Shown here: piece by piece, positions 24,483 through 36,477 of the stretch
How the letters are laid out: each line of letters opens with the position of its first letter
Position numbering within the stretch: the first letter of the stretch is position 1
Assembly: GCA_033398695.1 (NCBI GenBank)
Contig: CM065802.1
Location: 146,988,096 to 147,052,095 of the forward strand
From: Orobanche coerulescens
Taxonomy: Eukaryota; Streptophyta; Magnoliopsida; Lamiales; Orobanchaceae
Length of the DNA: 64,000 nucleotides
Direction of reading: 5' to 3'
Notes under the pieces: generated by a model
The model's database searches: none
Told to the model about the DNA's origin: nothing
What the model saw: only the letters and a program-made list of their open reading frames with translations
Position numbers and translations under genes: made by a program

Positions 24483-24701
24483 TCTAGGTTTATGGATACC
24501 TAGGCTTGTTGGTTATTTGGGTCTAGTCGTGTTTTGTTTTGCACATTGTCACACCGCTGCCAGCATCTCAGTACTTCCAGTGCTCGTAAGTTTTCTTATT
24601 CGGCTCTTTTGTTTCTTGCATTGTATTTCCACTTTTGAATCGTAGTTGCTTTTCCTCCCTTACTCATCATCGATATACTTCTATTATCTTTCAACATCAG
24701 T

Positions 24702-27335
24702 ATGGATGCCGGAGGGAACCGTGGTCGTGGTCGTGGTCGTGGACGCGGCCGAGGACATGGGGCAGCCGGTGGGGCGGCCACGTCGCATTCTTCGGGAGCC
24801 GGCAGTACCGGTGACCGTCACAGTCATGCTTCTTCTCAGGAGCGCGCCGACCTTGGTGTTGCGGCTGTTATGCAGCAAATGGTTAACCAGATGGCGGCTA
24901 TAGCTCAGGTAGTCCAGAACCCCGATCAGGCCCATGCTAATCGGGGCGGAATGGATCGCTGGCTTCAGGATGTCATCAAGATGCATCCTCCTCAGTTTTC
25001 GGGAGCTTCGGACCCGATCGGCTGGGAAGGATGGATCAAGGAGATATCTAAAGTCTTCGTTGCCACCAACTTTCCCGAGGACCGCAAGGTCCCTATTGCC
25101 CAGTACTTTCTCACTGGGGACACTATGGATTGGTGGGAAGCCGTGGGGCCCAAAGATCATGTTGCTTCGTGGGCCGAATTTCAGGAATTGATGGAGACTG
25201 AATATTGCCCGTGGCCGGTCAGACAGGCTCGGGTACATGCTTTCTATGATGCTCAACCACGGGATATCCCCGTATCTCAAGCCATTGCCGATTTTAACAA
25301 AGAATTGGGCTATGTGAAGACCCAAGTTGTCGAAGAGAGCGACAAAATTTTTCACTTTTCCAGGAGGATGAAACTGTCCATTCAGGATTATATGTCAGGA
25401 CTCGTCTGCACTACCTTGAAGGATTATCAGAGTCGAGCTCTTGCTTATGATATGTCCGTGACGGCAAGTGATGTGGCTCGTGAGAGCAAGAAGCGGAAGT
25501 CGGCCGGAAATTTTTCTGGTCCCAAGAGCGGAGGCCAGCAGAAATCTCAACCTGTAAACATTTCTACGGGTGGTTCGGCTCGTTTCTCTGGGAGTTTCCG
25601 AAGTGTCGTCAGAACCTTCGTCCGGGACCCCAGATACTTTAACTGTGGCAAGCCAAGCCACGTGAACCGGGATTGTCTTCGTCCACCTTTAACTTGTCAT
25701 ACTTGTGGTCAGTCGGGCCACAAGGCTTCTTTTTGCGAGAAGCTCAGACAGTTTCGCGGCGCCCGTTCTTCTCACCCAGCACCTATGGAGCCGAGTGTGA
25801 ACCAGGGCTCATTCGCTCCGCCGCCACCACCGAGTGCCGGCCGAGGTAGAGGTCGGGGTCAACCCGCTAGAGGAGGAGCTTCCAGTGTCGGCTCTGCCCA
25901 GCCGCGTATATACGAGATGAGGAGGACCGATGACCCAGCGGATACTGTGGCGACAGGTACCGTTCATATCCATTCTCATCCTGTGGGTGTGCTTTTTGAT
26001 TCGGGTGCTACGCATTCATTCATTTCTCTAGAGTGTGTACGTCATTTGAATCTCGACTGTTTGTCACCTTGCGAACCTTTCATCATTAAACTTCCTAGCG
26101 GTGATAGAATTGTCGGTGATCGAGAAGTCCGGGACTGTTCTGTGTCTATTTGTGAGAGGACTTGGCTCTCTAATCTTATTGTCATGAGTATCGAGGGTGA
26201 GGATTTGATTCTCGGGGATGATTGGCTCGAGCGGCATGGTGCAATCATGAACTACCGCACGAGGATCATTACCATGTTAGCCGAGGACAGCACTGAACAC
26301 TCTTTCGCGGGGCGAAAGAGAAACCAGAAGTTTGTTATTAACGCCTTGAAGGCGATGAAACTCCTGCGAAAGGGGTGTACTGGTTATTGGTGCTACGCCT
26401 TGAAGGCGGAGAATGGTGGAGTCGAGTTTTCGTCGATTCCAGTCGTTAGTGAGTTTCCTGATGTTTTTCCTGACAAGTTACGGGGATTGCCACCGGATCG
26501 TGAGGTCGAGTTTGCTATAGAGTTAGAGCCGGGCGTGGCTCCAATTTCGAAGGCGCCGTATCGCATGGCACCTTCAGAGATGGCCGAGTTGAAGAAACAG
26601 TTGAGTGAACTTCTTGAGTCGGGGTATGTTCGACCGAGCGCCTCGCCTTGGGGCGCACCGGTCCTGTTTGTGCGTAAGAAGGATGGTTCACTGCGTTTGT
26701 GTATCGACTATCGTGAACTAAAAAAGGTGACCATCAAGAACAAGTATCCTTTGCCGAGGATTGACGACTTGTTCGATCAGTTGCAGGGAGCGGCGGTATT
26801 CTCAAAGATTGATTTGAGATCGGGGTACTATCAGCTCCGGGTGAGGGAGTCCGACGTGCCGAAAACAGCTTTTCGGACGAGATACGGACATTACGAGTTT
26901 GTAGTTATGCCTTTCGGGTTAACTAATGCGCCGGCGGTGTTCATGCAATTGATGAACAAAGTCTTTATCGAGTATCTGGATAAGTGTGTCGTCGTCTTCA
27001 TTGACGATATTCTTATTTATTCGAGGAATGAGGAAGAGCATGCCCATCATTTGCGGATAGTGTTAGACATTTTGAGGGCCGAGCAACTCTATGCGAAGTT
27101 CTCGAAATGTGAGTTCTGGCTGAAGGAAGTGATGTTTTTGGGACACGTGATTTCAGCCGAGGGAGTTCGAGTGGATCCGCAGAAGATTGAGGCAGTGTTG
27201 GATTGGGCACCGCCCACAAGTGTGAAGGAGGTCCGTAGTTTCTTGGGTTTGGCTGGCTACTACCATAGGTTCGTCGAGGGTTTCTCAAAACTAGCTCGGC
27301 CACTTACCAGATTACTCAGAAATCCGAGAAGTTAA
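24702..27335 (+). pseudogene. R1 Gag-protease-reverse transcriptase
   Basis: The frame starts at an ATG followed by an Arg-Gly repeat tract (residues 6-18). The Gag core lies at about residues 110-230 ([13 protein letters not shown]). There are two zinc knuckles: the first has Tyr at residue 312 where the first Cys is expected, and the second, [14 protein letters not shown], is complete (332-345). The aspartic protease site is FDSGATHSF (433-435 for DSG). RT motifs include [30 protein letters not shown] and MPFGLTNAP, and the active site is FIDD at residues 766-769. The frame stops at TAA 27333-27335, between RT and RNase H. The next 63 bp contain stops in all readings, and the same frame resumes at 27399, so the lesion is small indels, not a large deletion. 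A continuous polyprotein is normal for this group. Confidence 0.9.
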
Positions 27336-27398
27336 ATGCGGAATGACGAGAGGCGATCCGATTTTGAGGAGTCAAGAAGCGTTTGACTTGACTCGGTT

Positions 27399-28271
27399 TT
27401 GCCGCCATGTGGCAACGAGGGATTCGCTGTTTATAGCGATGCTTTGGGTCAGGGTCTGGGGTGCGTATTGATGCAGCACGGCAAGACCATCGCCTTTGCG
27501 TCGAGACAGTTGAGGCCGTATGAGCTTAACTACCCTACTCATTATTTGGAGTTAGCGGCAGTCGTTTTTGCGCTCAAGATCTGGCGTCACTATCTTTTCG
27601 GCTCTACATGTCAGATTTTTACCGATCATAAGAGCCTGAAATACATATTTACTCAGCGGGAGTTGAATATGAGGCAGAGGAGGTGGTTAGAGCTGATTAA
27701 GGATTATGACCTCGAAATCCTTTATCATCCGGGCAAGGCGAACGTCGTGGCCGACGCCTTGAGCCGGAAACCGATTGCGTTGCGAACGCTTGAGGTCTTT
27801 ACATCTCAGTATGAGCTTCGACAGACTTTGATCGAGTTAGATATTGAGGTTTTGTTGCCTGGGACTGTCGGGCAACTTCGTGCTTTAGAGATCTTGTCGT
27901 CTTTGATCGATGAAATTAAGCTGAAGCAGTTGGAGGATCCAATGATTACTCAAATCCGAGAGAACATTCTTAAGGGAAAGTCTCCTGGCTTTGTGATTCA
28001 TGAGGATGGTGTTTTGAGATTCCAGAGTCGGCTTTGTGTACCGAATGACTTAGAGTTGAGGCAGAGTATTCTGCGCGAGGCCCATGCTACACCTTACTCC
28101 GTTCATCCTGGTTCGAGTAAGATGTACAAGGACCTAAGGAGGAACTTCTGGTGGAATGATATGAAGGAGGAGGTCGCGCAGTTTGTAGCGAAATGTTTGA
28201 CTTGTCAGCAGGTCAAAATCGAGCATCAGCGACCGGCTGGGTTATTGCAGTCACTTCCCGTTCCGGAATGA
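27399..28271 (+). pseudogene. R1 RNase H and integrase zinc-binding domain
   Basis: Continues the R1 frame. RNase H residues are visible: Asp in [10 protein letters not shown], Glu in [16 protein letters not shown], Asp in [11 protein letters not shown] and Asp in VVADALSRK. The integrase HHCC zinc domain follows ([18 protein letters not shown] to CLTCQQVK). The first codons after the lesion are uncertain. It ends at TGA 28269-28271, where related elements have Trp (TGG), consistent with a single G-to-A change. The frame is unbroken on the far side. Confidence 0.9.
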
Positions 28272-29333
28272 AAATGGGAAGATATATCGATGGATTTCAT
28301 TACGAGTTTGCCGAGATCGAGATCGGGCATGAATATGGTTTGGGTGATTGTTGATCGTCTGACCAAGTCGGCATATTTTCTGGGCATCAAGGACACTTGG
28401 GGCCCGGAGAAGTTGGCCCGTATATTTATCGCACAGATTGTGAGGCTTCACGGTACTCCGAAGTCTATTGTTTCGGATCGTGATGGCCGTTTCGTATCAC
28501 ACTTTTGGCAGGCGGTGCATAAGGCATTGGGTACTCGTTTGCGTTTGAGTACCTCTTTTCACCCCCAGTTAGATGGGCAGTCGGAGCGCACTATCCAGAC
28601 ATTTGAGGATATGTTGCATGCTTGTGCTCTCGATTGGAGCAATGACTGGGAGGAGCATCTGCCATTGATCGAATTCACGTACAACAATAGTTGGCACGCG
28701 TCGATTCGGATGGCACCATATGAGGCACTCTATGGGCGGCGATGTCGATTACCGATTTGTTGGAATGAGGCATCCGATTTAGTCGGGACCGAACCAGATG
28801 TCGTTTTAGAGATGAGGCGGAAGATAAAATTAATTCGAGAACGGATGTTGACTGCCCAGAGTCGACAGAAGTCATATGCCGATGTTCGTCGTCGACCTTT
28901 AGAATTCGAGGTGGGAGACCACGTTTTGCTAAAGGTGTCACCGACGAGAGGAGTTTTTCGCTTCGGGAAGAAAGGGAAGTTGAGTCCGAGATTTATTGGG
29001 CCCTTCGAGATTCTTGAGCGAGTCGGTGATTTGGCATATCGTTTGGCGCTACCTCCGGCCTTGAGTCGTGTTCATAGCGTTTTCCACGTTTCCCAGTTGA
29101 GGAAATATGTCCCGGATCCGAATCACGTTATCGATTATGGTGAGATTGATGTCGCCGAGGATATTACTTTTGAAGAACGTCCCTTGAAGATTTTGGAGCA
29201 TCGTGAGAAACGATTGAGACATAAGACCATTCCCTTAGTCAAGGTGCAGTGGTCGAGGCATGGTGTCGAGGAGGCAACTTGGGAAACCGAGGATAGCATG
29301 CGTGTTAGGTACCCTGAGTTGTTTGTTTCTTAA
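28272..29333 (+). pseudogene. R1 integrase core and chromodomain-like tail
   Basis: Same frame, running directly on from the TGA. The DDE triad is complete: Asp in MDFITS (28293), Asp in VSDRDGRF (28476) and Glu in GQSERTIQ (28584), with exactly 35 residues between the last two. The GPF/Y-type region (KLSPRFIGPFEILERVGDL) and the tail KTIPLVKVQWSRHGVEEATW plus PELF follow. The tail resembles the integrase chromodomain of Tekay/Del elements, which is thought to guide insertion into heterochromatin. It stops at 29331-29333, 35 bp before the LTR. Confidence 0.9.
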
Positions 29334-29354
29334 GTTTCGGGACGAAACTTGTTT

Positions 29355-29368
29355 TTAGAGGGGTAGAA
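29355..29368 (+). other. R1 polypurine tract
   Basis: AGAGGGGTAGAA directly before the right LTR start TGTAATATCC, with AAGTTTCGGGACGAAACTTG just upstream. Confidence 0.85.
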
Positions 29369-31339
29369 TGTAATATCCGCATTTTTCTTTCCTTTGTATT
29401 TTTATTTTTGGTGTATTTCTCGATCGTAGTGACCCTCGTGTATCTTTTAGTGTATCCTTCTTGTCATCTGTTGAACTGTATTCTCGTTATTGTTGTGCAG
29501 AACCGCCATTTCGGGGTTGCCGTGGATCCATTTCGTGTTAGTGGTTCCCAAATATTGATTCCTATTGCTTTTATTCTCTTCCCGGATCATGTTTCATCAT
29601 TTAGGACCCAAAAGGGGGTGTGGGCCGTGGCTCAAGGTGTGTGCGCCGCGGCACACACATTTCTCCAGTCGTTGGCTGAGCGGACTGTACTGTGTGCCGC
29701 AGCGCACCTGTCCGGTGCCGCGGCACACTGCCGACTCAGTGCCGCGGCACACCCGTCCGGTGCCGCGGCACAGTCGTATGACATTTTCGGCCAAAAACCC
29801 GACTGTACCCGGTGCCGCGGCACATGTCGGTGAGCAGCGGCATCGCCGAACCACAGGAGTAATTTTTGGCTGTGCCGCGGCACACCTCAGGTGCTGCACA
29901 CAATGCGGTCAACCCTCTATAATTGTGTTGTTTTGAGCGAGAACAGCTCATTTCCTTATTCTTCTTCCATCGACGCGAAAGAGAGTGAGAGAGGAAGAGA
30001 GCTTCTCATCATTCATCAATTGGGGGTTGATTTTCATCAGTCTTCTTCGGTTGTGAAGCCCGGATAATCAATCTAACGCGTGTTCTACGAATCTAAGTAC
30101 TTGAATCTTCAAGGTAATATCTCTTGGAACCCTACCTTTTGGTTAATTGGGGATTTTGGGGTTTTTGTCCGATTCTTTCCGTTTTATTGGTGGATTCTTG
30201 ATGAATACGATTAATATTGTTAGTATCATTAACTTTCCTACGGATTCATGGTATATTTCGTGATTTTTACGGAATCGAGAGGGTTTGGTTGTGGTCCGCC
30301 CGCGTTGTTATTTTTGTACGAATATACATGAATCGTAGGCGGGTTCTCGGGGGTATTCCATTTCCGTATTCGTCTAGAGTTGGTTGTGATTATGTTCTTC
30401 AAATCGTTAGGTTCGGTTCCGTTGGTTCTTAACGCTCGTCGGTGATTATCCTTTCCGTTCGTTGCGTCATCAATTACTCAAGGCAAGTATTCTTGGAAAC
30501 CCTTATGCTTAACGTGAAATGGTAATGTATATTGTGTGTGCTTTACTCACCTCGGGAGGGTCCGACGGGGCCTCGAGGGAATCTATGGCTTCGTCCTGGA
30601 TTCATGAGTTTGATTCGCTAGCCAGCTCGGGAGGGTCCTTAGAGGCCTCGAGTGGGATTCGTGGCTTCGTCCCGGTCCTAGGTGACGTGTGGTGCTTGAT
30701 TTGTTTTATGAATGTGGCCATCTCGGGAGGGTCCTTAGAGGCCTCGAGTGGGATTCGTGGCTTCGTCCCGGTCCTAGGCAAATTAATTGTGACTGTTTGT
30801 TTTCGGAAAAGACATGTCTGGTTTTGGTTTTTGAAATGATATTGGTGCATGTGCTATGAAATGTGTAAGCGATTGGTTGCCTTGATTACTTGTACTAGCG
30901 TAATTGCTAACCCCTATGGGGACCCGTTTTGGGGAAATTCTTATTATGGATTTCAGGTTATGATTATCCGGACGAGCGGGCACCTGGACAGTACGAGGAC
31001 GTTGGCCAGGGTCGTTGACATGTGCATTTGAGTCTTTCTATTTCTTTCGTCCATTTCGATTTGGTTGTTCTAATAATTATAAACTTATAGAGTGTACTCG
31101 CGAGTACTTAGGCTTTTCATTTCAAACTCCGTATTGTACTACTTTTAAATTGTTACATTGTTGGTTGACGATCATTTCGCCGGTTGCTCCGGGCGTAACT
31201 TTTTATGTCATATAATTAAATGTGTGTCCTCGCTAACCGGGATGGTTAGTCAAGTGGAGTTTTCTTGTTTGTAGCCTGGTGGGTCCCATGTGGGGGTCCA
31301 CGGCGCTGTAATATACTCTGAATATCTCGGGGTGTTACA
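29369..31339 (+). repeat. R1 right LTR (1971 bp)
   Basis: Close copy of 22485-24465. Differences concentrate in the palindrome array (e.g. GGCCGCGGCTC versus GGCCGTGGCTC, and a short deletion near 29895). It ends GGTGTTACA, followed by the GACAC duplication. Confidence 0.95.
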
Positions 31340-31344
31340 GACAC

Positions 31345-31952
31345 ATGAGATTTCTTGCAATTAACCATCCATTTCGTAAAAAACTTAAATGGTTTAATGG
31401 AAAGAAAGAAACTAAAGGAAAACGGAGACCTTTAAGTGAAAAAGAAATAATGAACAAGGTAAAACATATTACAAATAATTTTGGAAAAATTGTTGAGCAT
31501 AGCAAAAGTAAAAAGAGAAAGAGGAAGAAACGTCAAGACAGTTCAGAGAGTATACCAAAGGCGAATTCAACGTGGAAGAAGAAATCAATATTTTTGGACT
31601 TACCATACTGGAGTGTAAGTTCTTCTAATTATTATATATTCTATAATTAATATAAATTGATAATTATTAACGAAATCACCTTCTAGAAGTATAATACTTA
31701 AATATATATATATATATATATATATTATATCGATTTATAGGAGCTTTTGGTATGGCATAACTTGGATGTGATGCATGTAGAGAAAAATGTGTGCGGGAAT
31801 ATTATCGGTACATTGCTGAATATGAAGTTCAAATATAAGGATGGTATTAATGCTCGAAAAGACTTGGTAGATTTGAAGATTCAAAAAGAACTACATCCTC
31901 AAGAGAAAAGTGGAAATAAATACCACTTGCCCGCTGCTCCGTATACACTGAC
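31345..31952 (+). pseudogene. CACTA TNPD-type transposase, continuation and next exon
   Basis: Directly after the R1 target duplication the frame reads MRFLAINHPFRKKLKWFNG up to DLPYWS at 31614. A GTAAGT donor at 31615 and a TTTATAG acceptor at 31740 bound an intron that contains a (TA)n run. The next exon starts at 31741 and reads LVWHNLDVMHVEKNVCGNII, then KDGINARKDLVDL and LPAAPYTLT. These are the most conserved CACTA transposase motifs (HNLDVMHIEKN). The gene is cut at 31953 by LTR C, so the C-terminal part is missing from this window. Confidence 0.9.
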
Positions 31953-32229
31953 TATAATATCCGAAATTTCTACTACTATTGTTTAATATTATTTTATCCG
32001 AGTTATGTTGTACAGCGTGGAATCTGTACAGCATGGATAAAATAAATGAAGGACTAAGCCATCTGTATTTATATAATTGTCATAATTGGTCGACAATTGT
32101 ATATGAGGATATCGTCTATCAGAAGTATCGTATGAAAATATTATTGGATTCAGTATATGTATTCAGTATGTGTGTATGTGTTTTAGGTACGTCGAGATAG
32201 ATAAGGACGGTTGGAAATGGCTAAGTATA

Positions 32230-32610
32230 GAGCCCTTAACGTACGTTAAGAATTTGAGATAACGTACGCTAAGTTGCTAGAGTTACGTACCTTAAGGCCA
32301 AGGCATTACGTACGTAACAAGGGAATCAGACATGATGAGCTGTGGTCGGCAGGTGGGATCCTGTGTTGGCAGCTTTCGGCGCGGATGTGGACAGGCGAGT
32401 CAACCCCGACTATTACGTACGTTAAGGAGTATGTTACTGTAGCAAGTCAACGTACATATTACGTACGTTTTGGAGGAAACATTACGTACATAAGCGAGTG
32501 AATGAAACAAGTCAGTGAGCTGTGGACTGATATTACGTATGCTACGAAGGACACTTAGCGTACGGTAGGTATCATTACATACGTTAATGCTGCTGGATAA
32601 CGTACTTAAT
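32230..32610 (+). promoter_or_regulatory. TTACGTACGTAA-type palindrome array in LTR C
   Basis: About eleven near-palindromes with core ACGTACG, including a perfect 16-bp palindrome CTTAACGTACGTTAAG at 32235-32250. They end about 15 bp before the TATA box. Confidence 0.75.
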
Positions 32611-32621
32611 GAGGGATATAG

Positions 32622-32630
32622 TTTATAAAA
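32622..32630 (+). promoter_or_regulatory. TATA box of LTR C
   Basis: TTTATAAAA, about 670 bp from the LTR start, directly after the palindrome array. A TTTCATTTCTTCACAAG leader follows, similar to that of LTR B. Confidence 0.6.
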
Positions 32631-34316
32631 TGAAGTTCGTTCTTTCATTTCTTCACAAGAGAAAAACAAGTTCTTCCTCCGAAATTCGTCCCTATGAGTG
32701 TGTTAGTGAGAATAAACCTCTTCCAACTTGATTATAAGCTTGAAAGCATGGATTAGAGGCTTGGATATGAAGATATCAAGGATTCTTGAAGAGTTTGATA
32801 GTGCTATTCATGTTCTTGAGGTATGTTGATGAACTCTACACCTTGAATTCGGATTTTTGATGTTATTGTTGATGAATAATTCGTATGAAGATGATTATGA
32901 TGTCGTTGTTAGGGTTCTTGAGATTATATGAACTATATGTTGAAGGATATGATGGTCTATGTCTTGATTATGTTGGTTATGATTATAGAATCATAATGTT
33001 CTTGGTGTTCTTGGTAGAATTGTTTCGATTCTTGATGTAGGAGGATCATATATTAGAAAATATGATAATGTACACCTTGAATTATGAATGAGGAATGTTT
33101 AGATGTTAGAGGATATCGAATTACGTTGTTTTCATGGCTATGAATATGATTTCGAATCACTTAGTGTTCTTGAAGAACTTCTTGATGAATTTATCATAGC
33201 AAGACGATCGGAGGTTGAATAATCAGTATCTTTAGATATGAAGATCGAATGTTAGTTGATTGTACTGGTAGAATTCGTATGTTCTTGATGGAATACGAAT
33301 CATGATATCAATTTGGAATCTGGAAAGATTGTGATTGATCACCGAATATGATTTCCTATACATTCATATCCATAATCGTATTTTGGTCATGAATTCATAA
33401 TTGTTGAGTTGGATTGTTCGGACTTATGTTTAATCGAGATATTATGAAATCGTTGAGTTTATCGATCGGTTATATTGATTAGTAATTATAGGATATCGGT
33501 TCATATGGTGGATATGAATTCATAATGCTTTGAGTTATGCTATTTTGTTTTATATATGATCGAGGTATCATTGACCCGTTGAGTTTGATTGGTTGGCTAT
33601 GTTAGTTATTGATTGTTATCGAATCGTTGCTATTTGATTACTTCAATAGGTTGAGATTATTGATCGGTGATTATAACCGTATGTTGCGGTCATGTTCGAG
33701 TATGTTCTTGAATTGCATTGGTCGGGGCTGAGGAGCTCGTAGACGAAGGCAATGAGATTGGTAGCGGCTTCATCATCATCGTATCAGTATTGAGGCAAGT
33801 TATTACTTGCTCAGTTATAATGTTTAATGAATGGTTTCAGTTTCATTTCGTTTATAATGCATATATCAATGATTATTACTGCAAATTCGGGAGATTTGGA
33901 TTATATGTTGTCTTTCCAATTCTGGGAGTTAAATCATAATGTATATGTTTTATCTCGATTATTGGCATATTCGGGTATCAAGGTTACGTTGAGATAAAGA
34001 TGAGGATATGAATATCTATAATTCATGGTACGTTTAGATCGCCGAGCATTGAGGATAATCGTTGGTGATGATTTGACATCGAGATTTCTCCTGAAGGACT
34101 CGGGACAAGTATCTTAGTTTGATTCGGTTTAGTGTTGATGTTGTTGATCATGCAGGTTGTCATTCATGTTGCTGAACATTAAGTCATCCTAGTTGTTTCA
34201 TCATAGTGTCGTTCATGTTTTGATTCATATGTTGTTCATGTTGATGAACATATTAAGTTGCATATGTGTATGCACAATTGTATTATTTATGTTGTGTTGA
34301 TCTTGTGAGATCATGT

Positions 34317-34480
34317 GATCCATGCTGAGGGCGCTGGATCGGATGTCCACTATGCGTTGGTCCGACGGGATCATCATGGGGATCTATGCTGAGGGCGCTG
34401 GATCGTTGGACAGGTTTTCCACCATGCGTTGGTCCGACGAGATCATCATGGGGATCTATACTTAGGGCGCTGAATCGTTG
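34317..34480 (+). repeat. LTR C minisatellite, three units
   Basis: Units with core GATCTATGCTGAGGGCGCTG start at about 34317, 34381 and 34453. Homologous arrays occupy the same relative place in A, A' and the right LTR of A. Confidence 0.85.
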
Positions 34481-35599
34481 GATTACCCAGTATTATGTTG
34501 ATGGAATCATGTGGATTCGCATCATTGATTTTATCATATGTTGTTATTGTGCATATGTATATTATGGGTTTGCCATAAGTATACATTGTCGTTATTGACG
34601 TGAGCATATTGACGTTGTCATATGAGTAAGCATTTGTAGGTCCTTTGTTAGGACCATGTCCGTGTGTGGTATTGATCTGACCTCGGATTAGACTAACATG
34701 ATTGTCGTGGCATTTCATATCCTGAGGTATGTTCCATATTTTCCTTTGGTACTTGTCTCTTGATAGACAATCGGTTATCGTCTTGGGATTTGATGATGCT
34801 ATCCGATGGATCGTATTGGTTAGAACTGGTATATTTCCGTATCGTGAGTTGGTGATGATAGTTTGAGAATCTTGAGTATTGTTGAGGTACAATACAGATT
34901 TTATGTTCGAATTTATTGGTTAATCGAGTACGAGATGTGAAATGTGAAAATGGTTATTCTGTTGAGAATTATTTGTGTAAGTAAAGTTACTACGATAAGA
35001 TTACATTGGTCGTATTCTTATTTTGTATTCTCATTGGTATGTAATTATTAATGTGATGTGACAGTTCATTGTTGGATATTATGAGTAACCCCGTCGTGGG
35101 ATTTCTTTTTAGGTTCTTGAGATATTGAGCTTGTAGCGGTCGTGGAGAGATGAGCTTCCCGGAGGATACTGGCCAGGGCATGTAATTATGTATTGAGTTC
35201 CTGATCAGTTGTTGTATTCTGCTGCTAGAGTATTTTAAATTGTTTGTCTTTTCCGATGCATGAGTATTTATTTTTTTGGCCTTTTGGTATCTGGTAACTT
35301 AGGTTACTTTGGCAATCATTTTTTAAACCATTTTGTTGATACGTGTAAGCGATATCTTAACGTATGTTTCTAAACTGTTGAGTTTTGGCATTTCGGGCCT
35401 TGTGGATTCAAATGAGATCTTACGACGGTTTAATAAACGAGTTTTATAATTCCTCCAATGTTTTTAAAAGATAGTACCGTTGTTCGCCTCTTAGGCGTTT
35501 GTAAAATGTTTGCGAAAATTTCCTTCAGCCTTGTGGGTTCCATCTCGGGGCCCACAGCGCTGTAATATTCCTGGATGGATCTGGGGGTGTTATAGAATA

Positions 35600-35611
35600 T
35601 GGTATCGGAGC
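35600..35611 (+). other. Primer binding site of element C
   Basis: TGGTATCGGAGC, one mismatch from the initiator-Met primer site, six bases after the LTR C end. It identifies LTR C as the 5' LTR. Confidence 0.75.
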
Positions 35612-36477
35612 ATAGATTGTGAAAACCTAGGCAGTCGGGTCGAGTTCGGTCGTGGTTGTAACACCCCCAAATCCTATTGGGTTATTACAGTGCCGTGGAC
35701 CCCACGCCAGGAGATCCACCAGGCGAACATGACTAAAATATATTAAATTAAACAACAAGGGAAAATTATTGTCCCTACCATGATATCCGACACAATATTC
35801 TGATAAGGAATTTCAACGACAATGATGGGCCTACATGGCCAGAAATAAAATACAACAACATCCACGAGCATCTGCTCGGGTAATACGTAATTACAATGAC
35901 TGACAAACTGGAGAACACTCCAACTGACTGACCAACATGAACAACTCGGACTAGTATTGCTCGAATGCCTCGTTGCCATCATCATGCCCCTGTGTCTCAA
36001 CTCTTTCCTGGCAAGCACCTAAAACATGAAAAACATGTTCCGCCCCCACGGGGTCAGTCATCCAGATAATGAACATCAAATACATGTATAACATGATATG
36101 CATCCAAAGGCAGAATGAAACGGTACAATGATATTAATAATACGAGATGCTCACAAACCAAGGTAAGAACCGAGCATTCGTGAAATACTATGCCCACGAC
36201 ATATTATTAATACCTGTTAAACAGGTTAGAACATAAAAGCCCAACGGCGAATCATAATTATAGAACACCACAATGAATTACACGAATATGAACCAAACCA
36301 GAACTGAATTAACTCTGAATCACAATGCCCGAAAGCTCCAATGAAATTACCAAAACATCACAAAGGCCTGAAATCCATTCAGCCGAAGCTGTCAAAATAT
36401 CACAATCACCTGAAGCCAAAACATCCCGAAGCTGTATCAATGAGGGCCGAAGCCACAGCACGAAGCCGTATCACAAT

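Larger units (their letters stand above)
22485..31339 (+). mobile_element. R1: full-length Ty3/gypsy retrotransposon, Tekay/Del-like
   Basis: LTRs at 22485-24465 and 29369-31339, primer site after the left LTR, polypurine tract before the right LTR, and a perfect target duplication GACAC (22480-22484 and 31340-31344). The interior encodes Gag-PR-RT-RH-IN with a chromodomain-like tail. It is inserted in the CACTA transposase gene. Among the three coding elements it has the fewest lesions. Confidence 0.95.
9716..31952 (+). mobile_element. CACTA (En/Spm) DNA transposon, left end to interrupted transposase; right end off window
   Basis: It starts CACTACAAAAAAATC at 9716, preceded by CTA (possible 3-bp target duplication). 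A region of subterminal repeats follows, and a TNPD-type transposase gene lies at 21131-22484 and 31345-31952. Two LTR elements sit inside (11132-19081 and 22485-31339). Removing them with their duplications leaves an element part of about 5.4 kb. At 31953 the transposase frame is cut by another LTR, and the rest of the transposon, with its right CACTA end, is beyond the nest. Joining the left terminus and the transposase into one element is an inference from continuity and orientation. Confidence 0.7.
31953..35594 (+). mobile_element. LTR C: 5' LTR of a further gypsy-type element (3642 bp)
   Basis: It starts TATAATATCCG within the CACTA transposase frame and ends GGGGGTGTTATA. A primer site follows six bases later. 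Both termini carry A or T where other LTRs here have TG...CA, which suggests age. Inside are a TTACGTACGTAA-type array (32230-32610), TATA box (32622-32630), a GATCTATGCTGAGGG minisatellite (34317-34480) and the common 3' end. Its partner LTR lies outside the window. Confidence 0.85.

Noticed and set aside
24684..25355. 223-codon minus-strand ORF
   Set aside because: Lies opposite the R1 gag frame, which has clear Gag motifs. An antisense shadow.
29597..29899. Cys/Arg-Gly-Thr and Ala-rich ORFs on both strands
   Set aside because: They are translations of the GCCGCGGCACAC array in several frames. They occur in both LTRs and have no start context or domain.
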